9,354 nucleotides of DNA from Deltaproteobacteria bacterium (GCA_030596405.1 JAUVKB010000079.1:1-9354); one strand, 5' to 3'. Shown: positions 1-6,116, counted from the stretch's first letter. Made by a program: numbers and translations. Notes: generated from the letters alone by a model not told the origin.

Positions 1-219
1 ATCACTTTCAGAAAAATGGAACATCTCCAGCTCTCTGAGAACATCCTCAAGCCCTGCGGAGACAAAATAGCTTCTATCCTGCGGATAATCCCTTATAAAA
101 AGGGAAAAAGTCGCTTCAGACCTTACATTATGCTCATAATAGCTTGCGGCCATAGTCAGTTCATAAAGGTCTGTAAATAATGGGCTGATTTTTAAGCCGG
201 TTTTTCCCATTACCGTCAT
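1..219 (-). CDS. pncB: Nicotinate phosphoribosyltransferase, N-terminal part (cut by window edge)
   Basis: The first 73 codons of a gene that continues past base 1. The family joins nicotinate and PRPP (with ATP) to give nicotinate mononucleotide in the cytosol, the committed step of the Preiss-Handler NAD salvage route. The visible part has the family's N-terminal signature: LFTDLYELTMAASYYEH (from about residue 14), an ATFSLFIRDYP stretch, and YFVSAGLEDVLRELE. I chose the ATG at 219-217. It overlaps the pncA stop as ATGA and has GGAG ten bases upstream. A second in-frame ATG at 210-208 is possible but lies 19 bases from that GGAG. The overlap implies translational coupling to the upstream nicotinamidase, whose product is this enzyme's substrate. 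The catalytic and PRPP-binding regions lie outside the window, so activity cannot be judged. Confidence 0.88.
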   Translation of the reverse strand, partial: MTVMGKTGLKISPLFTDLYELTMAASYYEHNVRSEATFSLFIRDYPQDRSYFVSAGLEDVLRELEMFHFSESD

Positions 220-743
220 AACACCATAGCTCCATATGTCTGTTTCATTCTTTTTAAAGCAAACTCATGGAATTGAAGATCAAAATCCGCAACCCCTTTT
301 ACAGGTACCGACACATTATAGTCCCTGTCCACAAGACCTCCCACGGTATCCATTACGCAGATAGAAGTGCACACGCCGACAACCTCAACGTGATTAACAG
401 ATGCATCCTCAAGTATATTTTCAAGACCGGTTTCATAAAAGCCGCTGAAACGTCTTTTGGAGATTACCTTTTCACCGGATTCAGGCACAAGTTCATGAAT
501 AATTTCATTGCCCCAGGTGCCTGCCAGACAATGGATGGGAAACCTTTCAAACTCCCTGTCGTTTTCTTCATGGGTGTCCTTAAGGAAAATGACAAGATCA
601 CCGTTGTCCCTGAAATGTTTAAGCCTTTGCTTGATAAACGGCACAATGGTTTTAGCTGTGTCGCCGCAATATAAAGCTCCATTTTCATCTATGAAATCGT
701 TTAGCATGTCAACGACTATCAAGGCTTTTTTGGGAGTTTGCAA
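216..743 (-). CDS. pncA: Nicotinamidase, isochorismatase-hydrolase family
   Basis: Hydrolyses nicotinamide to nicotinate and ammonia in the cytosol, feeding the PncB reaction encoded just downstream. The 175-residue length is normal for the family. Catalytic residues are visible: Asp12 in ALIVVDMLNDF, Lys96 in VISKRRFSGFYET, and Cys129 in GVCTSICVMDT. Metal ligands are likely Asp56 and His58 (DTH), Glu64, and His71 in the FPIHCLAGTWG motif. This Asp-His-Glu-His set is the one seen in streptococcal-type nicotinamidase, and the whole sequence resembles the Bacillus PncA type. The start is a TTG at 743-741. The nearest GGAG, inside the end of the dapA-family gene, is about 15 bases upstream, which is long. 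In-frame ATA and ATC codons lie nearer to it, so the start is uncertain by a few residues. It is 8 bases downstream of the dapA-family stop and overlaps pncB by 4 bases. Some isochorismatase-family members use other amides, but the adjacent pncB makes nicotinamidase the best call. Confidence 0.88.
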   Translation of the reverse strand: MQTPKKALIVVDMLNDFIDENGALYCGDTAKTIVPFIKQRLKHFRDNGDLVIFLKDTHEENDREFERFPIHCLAGTWGNEIIHELVPESGEKVISKRRFSGFYETGLENILEDASVNHVEVVGVCTSICVMDTVGGLVDRDYNVSVPVKGVADFDLQFHEFALKRMKQTYGAMVL

Positions 744-751
744 ATTTATGA

Positions 752-1804
752 TTAATATTCTCCATAGTAGAGCCCTTCAAGATTTAAAGGGTCGTTTAGA
801 CGTTCATCAATATCGACATCGAAAAAATCCGCCAGGGGCCTGAATATCTCAGGAGCATCGGCATTAACACTCCGTGCCGCTTCAAGAACCGTTTTAAGAC
901 CTTTTTTGGTCATTTTGCCAAGGGGTTGTCTGCACCCTCCTGACGGCATACCAAGAATCGACATAAGCGTTTTAACCGGCAAAGGATTCCTGGCGCGGCA
1001 TACCACCTCCCCATAAGGAGTTGTTTCAAAAGTTTTAACTGTTACAATCTTAAAAAGCGGTTTAAGCGCCGACATCAATTTTTGGGCCTTTTGCAGGTTG
1101 CCCTGATTTAAAAAACGGACCATTTCAGAAACGGCAAGAGGCGCTATATTCGAAACAACGGAAATAACCCCGGAGGCCTTTATCTGAGGATCGCTCATCA
1201 TTTCACAGGTCAGGTCATCATCGCCCGACAGTATGGTAAAACCAGGCCGGCAGTATTTTCTGACAAGTTTCATATTCTCAATATTACCTGTGGCATCCTT
1301 GACCGTATTGATATTGTCGAATTTTTCGTTCAGGATGGCAAGATCCTCCGGCAGCAACTGTGTCCCTGTTCTGCCTGGGATCAGGTATGGAATAATATCG
1401 ATGCCGGGGAATGCTTTTGCAACAGGCTCTATGTATTCCTTCCGTATTTCAAGTGAACTCGGCCCATTATAATATGGATCGACCAGCAACACCGCATCAA
1501 CACCGACATCAACGGCATGTTTTGTCGCTGCAAGGGTTTCACTTGTATTGTTACTCCCTGTGCCGGCGATACAAATACATTTATCCTTGATATTATTGAT
1601 ATTATTGATATTATTTTTGGTATTTTCAATAATTGCGTTGTGCTCGTTCCATGTTAAAGAAGGACTTTCCCCTGTCGTCCCTGCCGCCAATACGCCGTCT
1701 ATTCCGTTTTCTACCTGAAAAGCGACTAAACGGGCAAAACCTTTATAATCGACAGCGTCGTCATTAAAAGGAGTCACAAGCGCCGTGCAACTTCCTGTGG
1801 TCAT
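752..1804 (-). CDS. dapA: DapA/DHDPS-family class I lyase-aldolase, extended form
   Basis: A TIM-barrel enzyme of the dihydrodipicolinate synthase/N-acetylneuraminate lyase family. These use a Schiff-base lysine to condense or cleave pyruvate with an aldehyde. In lysine synthesis the product is the dihydrodipicolinate precursor. Visible motifs are GTTGESPSL with Thr44, GTGSNNT (81-87), DPYYNGP with Tyr112, IIPYLIPGRTG with Tyr140 and Arg145, and Schiff-base Lys169 in TVKDATGN. The catalytic Thr-Tyr-Tyr set and the Arg that in true DHDPS binds the aspartate semialdehyde carboxylate are thus all present, favouring DHDPS activity. At 350 residues it exceeds the usual ~292. It has an (NNI)3 insert at 64-72, extra residues around 253-268, and a tail after about residue 313 ending in YYGEY. 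The start ATG has a strong AAGGAGG four bases upstream and a good promoter further up. It is the first gene of a unit with pncA and pncB rather than with other lysine genes, so a related aldolase role stays possible. Confidence 0.82.
   Translation of the reverse strand: MTTGSCTALVTPFNDDAVDYKGFARLVAFQVENGIDGVLAAGTTGESPSLTWNEHNAIIENTKNNINNINNIKDKCICIAGTGSNNTSETLAATKHAVDVGVDAVLLVDPYYNGPSSLEIRKEYIEPVAKAFPGIDIIPYLIPGRTGTQLLPEDLAILNEKFDNINTVKDATGNIENMKLVRKYCRPGFTILSGDDDLTCEMMSDPQIKASGVISVVSNIAPLAVSEMVRFLNQGNLQKAQKLMSALKPLFKIVTVKTFETTPYGEVVCRARNPLPVKTLMSILGMPSGGCRQPLGKMTKKGLKTVLEAARSVNADAPEIFRPLADFFDVDIDERLNDPLNLEGLYYGEY
1587..1615. repeat. 9-bp tandem repeat (3.2 copies) inside the dapA-family gene
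   Basis: Perfect 9-base periodicity: TGATATTAT on the plus strand at 1588-1596, 1597-1605 and 1606-1614, with one matching base on each side. Read on the coding strand, each unit is AAT-AAT-ATC, giving (Asn-Asn-Ile)x3 at residues 64-72. The repeat falls between the HNAIIE helix and the IAGTGSNNT strand, where typical DHDPS proteins are about six residues shorter. Copy-number change would keep the reading frame. Confidence 0.92.
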
Positions 1805-1839
1805 ATTTCCTCCTTGAATAAAGCGTTAACCAGCAAAAT

Positions 1840-1868
1840 AAAGTAGGAAAATGAAGGTATTATGTCAA
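1840..1868 (-). promoter_or_regulatory. Putative sigma70 promoter for dapA-pncA-pncB
   Basis: On the minus strand, TTGACA (1868-1863) and TACTTT (1845-1840) are separated by exactly 17 bp. The -35 box is perfect and the -10 box matches TATAAT at four of six positions. Transcription would start near 1833, about 28 bases before the dapA-family ATG, leaving room for its AAGGAGG site. Confidence 0.65.
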
Positions 1869-1875
1869 GCAAAAA

Positions 1876-1905
1876 TTGTTATTGCTCTTTTAACGTTCTT
1901 ATAAT
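1876..1905 (+). promoter_or_regulatory. Putative sigma70 promoter for the five-gene plus-strand operon
   Basis: TTGTTA (1876-1881) and a perfect TATAAT (1900-1905) are 18 bp apart. The start point would be near 1912, giving a leader of about 49 bases before the GTG at 1961. Its -35 box lies only 7 bases from the -35 box of the oppositely directed dapA promoter, so the two RNA polymerase sites would be close to back to back. Confidence 0.55.
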
Positions 1906-1947
1906 ACTCTAAAAAAGTTTAAACGCTTTACAAATACAGATAAATTT

Positions 1948-1951
1948 GGAG
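1948..1951 (+). promoter_or_regulatory. Ribosome binding site that decides the GTG start at 1961
   Basis: GGAG at 1948-1951 lies nine bases before the GTG at 1961. A longer reading frame could begin at the TTG at 1946, but that codon overlaps this Shine-Dalgarno site and has none of its own, and it would add five polar residues before the signal sequence. The GTG is therefore preferred. Confidence 0.6.
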
Positions 1952-1960
1952 ACAAACCGC

Positions 1961-2788
1961 GTGGCTAAACGACTTTTAATACAAATCGTCTTTTTTTTGA
2001 TGTCTGCGGCCTTTATTTTTGGATTTAAATTTTCCGCCACAGCCGGAACAATCACCATCGAAACAGAAACAATAGTCGAGGTGGCCGGCGATTTGCTCAC
2101 AGTGGAAGTCGCGCCGGTAAACAAGGGTAACGAGGCGGCATATAACGTCCAGGTTCACCTGCGCCTTCTTGACATTCAGATGGACGGGCAGATAATGCAA
2201 CGGCTTGAGCCGGGCATGTCGGATATCGTTCTTTTTGAAACAAATATCGCAAATATCGACAAAGGGCGCTATCCTTTGACGGTTTGCATTGATTTTCACG
2301 ACGCCGCCCAGTACCCGTTTTCAGCCATTTCCGGCATGACTTTTTATTATATTAAAGACGTTAACCCCAACCTGGCTGTTTCGTGCGGGGATATCATAAT
2401 AAATAAAAAGGGCGAGCTTAAATTTATCGTAAAAAATCTGGGTTCCGGGCCAAGAAAGATCAGTGCAAACCTCATACTGCCCAAAGAATTATCCACGCCT
2501 GAGCCTGAAATAAATTTTCATCTGGACGCTAAATCCGAAAGAACGGCCGTCTTTAAAATTACCAATTTTTCGGCTCTTACCGGCGCGGGTTATCCGGTTT
2601 TTTGCTATTTTGAATACGATTTAAACCATACCCATTATACATCTGTCGCCAAAGCAGCGGTCAAAATCGAAAAAAGAGAAAATCTGTTCCGCAGGACAAG
2701 AGTATTGTGGATCATCCTGACATCTGTTTTAATAGTGCTTCTTATTGTTCTGGTTATAAAAAATCGCGGGAAAATAACGTCTGCATAA
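1961..2788 (+). CDS. Exported, C-terminally membrane-anchored protein with two Ig-like domains
   Basis: No named family is recognised with certainty. From the GTG start it is 275 residues. It has a basic N-terminus (AKR), a hydrophobic stretch at about 5-27, and a likely signal peptidase site after SATA (residue 28). Two similar beta-rich segments follow. The first (about 35-130) contains LLTVEVAPVNKGNEAAYNVQV. The second (about 137-236) contains LKFIVKNLGSGPRKISANLIL. Both have the strand-NxG-strand look of CARDB or other Ig-like adhesion folds. A transmembrane helix (about 248-267) and a short lysine-rich cytoplasmic tail end the protein. It should sit in the inner membrane with its Ig-like domains in the periplasm, or on the surface of a monoderm. 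It is first in the operon, and its TAA shares a base with the next gene's ATG (TAATG), tying its translation to the enzymes that follow. It may bind or scaffold the product of the pathway; that is inference. Confidence 0.72.
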   Translation: MAKRLLIQIVFFLMSAAFIFGFKFSATAGTITIETETIVEVAGDLLTVEVAPVNKGNEAAYNVQVHLRLLDIQMDGQIMQRLEPGMSDIVLFETNIANIDKGRYPLTVCIDFHDAAQYPFSAISGMTFYYIKDVNPNLAVSCGDIIINKKGELKFIVKNLGSGPRKISANLILPKELSTPEPEINFHLDAKSERTAVFKITNFSALTGAGYPVFCYFEYDLNHTHYTSVAKAAVKIEKRENLFRRTRVLWIILTSVLIVLLIVLVIKNRGKITSA

Positions 2789-3630
2789 TGAAGATAATTT
2801 TTCACGGTGACGATTTTGGACTGACGTCAGGGATTAACAGGGGGATTATCCTTTCCTTTAAACACGGCCTTCTTTCCAGTGCGTCCATTATCGCATGCGG
2901 AGAGGCATCCGGCGAAGCCATATCGTTTGCCGGGCAAAATCCGGGTTTAGACATCGGGATTCACCTTACCCTCTGTGATGAAACCCCTGTGCTTGCTCCG
3001 GAAAAACTTGCTTCAATAATTTCAAACGGTTCTTCTTTTCCGTCAAGGGGAAAAATTGTCCGGGCAATCCTGTCGGGCAGGATAGATTACGGCCAGGTTG
3101 AAGCGGAATGGAGCGCGCAAACGGAAAAATGTCTTGGCGCTGGAATCCTGATAAGCCATCTGGACAGCCATCAGTTTGTGCATCTGTTTCCAGGGCTTTT
3201 CCCGGTCTGCCTTAAAATCGCCGCAAAGTATAAAATACCGTATATAAGAACCTCTATTTTCGATCCGGCCTGCCTTGAACCGGGATTCAAAAGGCTTTTT
3301 CAGTTGGTATCTCTTAAGTCGTGGATAAAATTCTTTGTAACAGGCAGGGTCCCGGGCAATGTAAAAACCCATATTACTACGGGATTTTTGCATGCGGGCG
3401 GCAGACTTGACGCAAAAACAATTTTAAAAGGTATGGACAGGCTGACGCGCATGCAGCGGCATTCTTGCGTTGAAGTAATGCTTCATCCGGGAACAGGAGA
3501 CGGTCGCACTTTGCAAAAATACAGAGACTGGGATTATAACTGGAAAAAAGACCTGGATCTTCTTCTGGATCCTCATCTTAAAAAAGAGCTTAAGCGCCGG
3601 CGGATTGCTGTGACTTCTTTTAGAGAATAA
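2788..3630 (+). CDS. YdjC/HpnK-family carbohydrate deacetylase
   Basis: A metal-dependent deacetylase of the YdjC (ChbG/HpnK) family, which removes N-acetyl groups from amino sugars such as chitobiose or, for HpnK, N-acetylglucosaminyl-bacteriohopanetetrol. The 280 residues include the family metal and catalytic motifs: HGDDFGLTSGINRGI with Asp8 and Asp9, DIGIHLTL with His59, ISHLDSHQFVH with His124, Asp126 and His128, and EVMLHPG with His233. The frame is open further upstream to 2707, but the ATG at 2788 is chosen. It puts DDFG at the position normal for the family and overlaps the previous stop as TAATG. No strong Shine-Dalgarno site is seen, so translation probably depends on coupling. 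The gene ends by sharing one base with the radical SAM gene. The protein has no signal peptide and should act in the cytosol or at the inner membrane face. The substrate is unknown. A hopanoid head group is possible, but no other hopanoid gene lies in the window. Confidence 0.85.
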   Translation: MKIIFHGDDFGLTSGINRGIILSFKHGLLSSASIIACGEASGEAISFAGQNPGLDIGIHLTLCDETPVLAPEKLASIISNGSSFPSRGKIVRAILSGRIDYGQVEAEWSAQTEKCLGAGILISHLDSHQFVHLFPGLFPVCLKIAAKYKIPYIRTSIFDPACLEPGFKRLFQLVSLKSWIKFFVTGRVPGNVKTHITTGFLHAGGRLDAKTILKGMDRLTRMQRHSCVEVMLHPGTGDGRTLQKYRDWDYNWKKDLDLLLDPHLKKELKRRRIAVTSFRE

Positions 3631-5006
3631 TGGCCATATCAAACAAAATACTTATGATAAATCCCGACTGGACCGGCATCGGCAGGCAGAAGCAGCCGCA
3701 GTTTAAAAGGATATGGCAGCCTCTTGGCCTGGCAATAGCGGCGGCGCTTCTTGAGAAAGAAGGCTTTTTTGTTAAAATCATAGACAACAATATTTCCCGT
3801 CTTTCGCCGCTGGAGATCGGAAAATTTTCAGCCGGTTTTGACAAGGTTTTTGTAACTTCCACACCCTATGACCGCTGGCAGTGCCCTTCCCTTGACATAA
3901 AATTCTTTTTTGACGCCATAGAACATATCCTTCCGGAAAAGTTATATATCATGGGCGCTCATGTCACCGAAAGGCCGGAGACTATTTTAAAAAAGAGCCG
4001 GGCGCGCGCCGCTGTTTTGCATGAACCCGAACAGACGATTCTTGAAATCGCCCGCCGGGACGTGTCCCGCCAAATGCCCCCGGATATCAGGGGAATCGCA
4101 TATATAAAGGACAACAGACTCGTCAGAACATCTTCCATGGGATATTTGAACGATCTGGACAATCTGCCTTATCCCGCGTTTCATCTTCTTGACATGGGCA
4201 AGTACTTTTATGAATTTATGGGTGAAAACTTTACGGTGATGGAGGGTTCAAGGGGATGCCCGTTTCAATGCAGCTTCTGTTATCTGGGCATGTACGGAAC
4301 CAGGTTCAGGCAAAAAAGCATAAAACGTCTGGTGGATGAAACGGTTTACGTTACAAACAGATTTAATATAAAAAATATCTATTTTATGGATCTGGAATTC
4401 GGGCTTAACCGCAGGCGCCTTCTTTTATTTTGTGAAGAATTGACAAGACAAAAGCTGGATATCAAGTGGTGCTGCCAGACGCGCGTCACGGATGTGGACG
4501 GCAAAGCGCTGCAAAAAATGAAGGAATCAGGGTGCACGCTTATCCATTTCGGGGTGGAGGCGGGAGTTGACCGTATTTTGAGCCGGACAGGGAAAAAAAT
4601 CACAATAGCAGACTGCAAAAAAGCCGTCTCTCTGGCGCGGGATACTGGAATCCGCACGGCGCTTTTTATGAATTTCGGATTTCCGGGCGAAACAAAAGAA
4701 GATATGGAGGCGACCATCGACCTTGCCGTCCGGCTAAACCCCACTTATGCGGCCTTTCACATGATAGTCCCGTTTCCCGGAACACGGCTTGCCGAACAGA
4801 TCGGCCTTGATCCGGAAGCGTTCCCGCCGGATCAATACCCTCATTATAATTTTGCCTGCCATGACCTGAAACTGTTAAAATCGATGCTTAAAAAAGCATA
4901 TCTAAAATTTTACCTGCGCCCTTTATATCTTGCAGGCTTTGCAAAAAGGTTTTCCATGTCCGGTTTCAAACAGGCAAAACTTTTTTTCAGGATGTTTTTC
5001 AAATGA
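3630..5006 (+). CDS. Radical SAM enzyme with N-terminal B12-binding-like domain
   Basis: At 458 residues it has the layout of the large B12-binding/radical SAM group (BchE, HpnJ and relatives). The N-terminal Rossmann-like part (about 5-145) has ILMINPDWTG, PLGLAIAAALLEKEGFFVKIID and the degenerate IMGAHVTERPE loop. It lacks the DxHxxG motif that supplies a cobalamin ligand, so it may not bind B12. The radical SAM barrel starts with EGSRGCPFQCSFC, where Cys210, Cys214 and Cys217 form the CxxxCxxC that holds the 4Fe-4S cluster and activates S-adenosylmethionine. Downstream barrel motifs are YFMDLEFG (251-258), HFGVEAG (306-312) and FGFPGETKED (349-358). A basic aromatic C-terminus (about 420-458) could touch membranes. 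It starts one base inside the deacetylase stop and ends overlapping the GNAT gene as ATGA. By analogy with HpnJ it may rearrange or rebuild the sugar freed by the deacetylase. That role is inference, and class-B methylation or oxidation are alternatives. Confidence 0.85.
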   Translation: MAISNKILMINPDWTGIGRQKQPQFKRIWQPLGLAIAAALLEKEGFFVKIIDNNISRLSPLEIGKFSAGFDKVFVTSTPYDRWQCPSLDIKFFFDAIEHILPEKLYIMGAHVTERPETILKKSRARAAVLHEPEQTILEIARRDVSRQMPPDIRGIAYIKDNRLVRTSSMGYLNDLDNLPYPAFHLLDMGKYFYEFMGENFTVMEGSRGCPFQCSFCYLGMYGTRFRQKSIKRLVDETVYVTNRFNIKNIYFMDLEFGLNRRRLLLFCEELTRQKLDIKWCCQTRVTDVDGKALQKMKESGCTLIHFGVEAGVDRILSRTGKKITIADCKKAVSLARDTGIRTALFMNFGFPGETKEDMEATIDLAVRLNPTYAAFHMIVPFPGTRLAEQIGLDPEAFPPDQYPHYNFACHDLKLLKSMLKKAYLKFYLRPLYLAGFAKRFSMSGFKQAKLFFRMFFK

Positions 5007-6088
5007 ACCATGCGGATCGGAAATGGCGGATACGGCCGTATCAAAAAGGGGATGAGCAGCAGATACTTCTGCTCCGCAGGATCGTTTTCGGCGACATTGA
5101 TCCTGTAAGGCTGAAACCTTCCACATGGCGCTGGCAGTTTAAAGACAACCCCGCCGGAGAAGCATTATGCCTTCTTGCCGAAGACAAAGGGACGATTGTA
5201 GGCCAGTATGCGGCAATTCCCACGCGTTTTATCGTTAACGGCGCAGAGGCTGTTTTTGCCATGTCATGCGACACGATGGTACATCCCGACTACCGCGGCC
5301 AGGGCATGTTTGTTGCGCTGGCCGGGCAATTGTACCGGAACATTAAATCGGAAAACAGGATAGCGGCGGTCTGGGGATTTCCGAACGATATCTCTTTTTC
5401 AGGTTTCGCGCACAAACTCGGATGGAACATGATTGAGACCTTTCCTTTAAGAATTTCTCCCATAAGGCCAGTTGCAATGATCAGCTCCCGCTTTCCCATT
5501 GTCGGGCGGCTGGCCGGAGCTTCTTTTTTTTCAAAAAAAAGGGGGCCGGCAAAACCCGTCAAACAGAATATCTGCGGCCTTGTCATCGAACAGATAAAAA
5601 GTTTCGGGGAAGAATTCGATGAACTCTGGAATTCCGGCAAAGATCTTTTCCCTGTTATGCAGGTAAGGGACAGGGCATATCTTAACTGGCGTTATTCACA
5701 GATACAAGAGTTTGACTACCGGATATTTGCCGTAAGGCGGGGAAACAGGCTTGCAGGATACATGGTAATAAGACTGGTGAACCTTATGGGTTATTATTTC
5801 GGGGCTCTTGTTGACATCTTTCCTTTTCCGGTAATAAATAATGCCGTGACAAAAAGACTCTTTTGTTTTGCCCGCGATTATTGCAGGGCATGCAATGCCG
5901 GGTTTTTGACCACCCTTTTGCCCAGGGCAAAGGGATCTTTTATGACAATGGCCGGATTTATAAAAATTCCTGAAAAGATTAACCCCAGAAAGTGGCATTT
6001 CGGATACCGGTGTATCGATAAAAAGATGCCCCTTTTAGACAGGATCGGCAACTGGCATATAACCTATGGGGATACGGATATTATTTAA
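5003..6088 (+). CDS. Two-module GNAT-family N-acyltransferase
   Basis: A 361-residue protein with a clear GNAT module at about 8-145. Its acetyl-CoA motif A is seen as CDTMVHPDYRGQGMFVALAG (89-108), followed by an FSGFAHKLGW segment. A linker rich in Lys and Pro (about 174-188) leads to a second part (190-361) with RDRAYLNWRYS (223-232) and IFAVRRGNRLAGYMVIR. This second part looks like another GNAT-type fold with a degenerate cofactor site. Proteins carrying the LNWRY motif are known to me mainly from polysaccharide and glycolipid gene clusters, where they N-acylate amino sugars. The ATG overlaps the radical SAM stop as ATGA. In context it could re-acylate the amine made by the deacetylase. 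The linker is encoded by a T8-C-A8-G5 run that could be prone to slippage. Acyl donor and acceptor cannot be read from the sequence. Confidence 0.78.
   Translation: MNHADRKWRIRPYQKGDEQQILLLRRIVFGDIDPVRLKPSTWRWQFKDNPAGEALCLLAEDKGTIVGQYAAIPTRFIVNGAEAVFAMSCDTMVHPDYRGQGMFVALAGQLYRNIKSENRIAAVWGFPNDISFSGFAHKLGWNMIETFPLRISPIRPVAMISSRFPIVGRLAGASFFSKKRGPAKPVKQNICGLVIEQIKSFGEEFDELWNSGKDLFPVMQVRDRAYLNWRYSQIQEFDYRIFAVRRGNRLAGYMVIRLVNLMGYYFGALVDIFPFPVINNAVTKRLFCFARDYCRACNAGFLTTLLPRAKGSFMTMAGFIKIPEKINPRKWHFGYRCIDKKMPLLDRIGNWHITYGDTDII
5524..5545 (+). repeat. Homopolymer palindrome T8-C-A8-G5 in the GNAT coding sequence
   Basis: Eight T (5524-5531), one C, eight A (5533-5540) and five G (5541-5545) follow one another in frame, encoding the FFSKKRGP linker between the two GNAT modules. 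Runs this long are often sites of replication slippage or polymerase stuttering, and the A8 next to G5 is also a possible ribosomal slippage site. A one-base change would leave only the first GNAT module intact. Confidence 0.75.
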
Positions 6089-6116
6089 AACCTGAACTAA
6101 AACCACCGGTTTCGGG

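Larger units (their letters stand above)
1819..1930. promoter_or_regulatory. Inverted repeat flanking the divergent promoters, possible shared operator
   Basis: TAAAGCGTT at 1819-1827 is repeated as its exact reverse complement AACGCTTTA at 1922-1930, with 94 bases between the arms. Each arm abuts or overlaps a small palindrome on its inner side: GTTAAC at 1825-1830 and GTTTAAAC at 1917-1924. Each arm lies about 10 bases downstream of the predicted start point of its own promoter. That is a typical place for a repressor site, and two such sites could support looping. A 9-bp match in AT-rich DNA could also be chance. Confidence 0.35.

Noticed and set aside
267..674. Plus-strand open frame of 135 codons opposite pncA
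   Set aside because: It lies fully antisense to a gene with intact nicotinamidase motifs, its protein has no recognisable domain, and no ribosome site was seen.
1805..1960. Riboswitch or small RNA in the divergent intergenic region
   Set aside because: Both predicted leaders are short (about 28 and 49 bases), AT-rich and without a stable multi-stem pattern; promoters and a possible operator explain the region.
2707..2787. Upstream extension of the deacetylase reading frame to an ATG at 2707
   Set aside because: It overlaps the membrane helix of the preceding gene in another frame and adds 27 residues with no family match; the TAATG start at 2788 fits the family N-terminus.
6100..6112. AAACC-ACC-GGTTT hairpin in the gap before the methyltransferase gene
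   Set aside because: A five-pair stem with a three-base loop and no T tract is too weak to call a terminator or attenuator.
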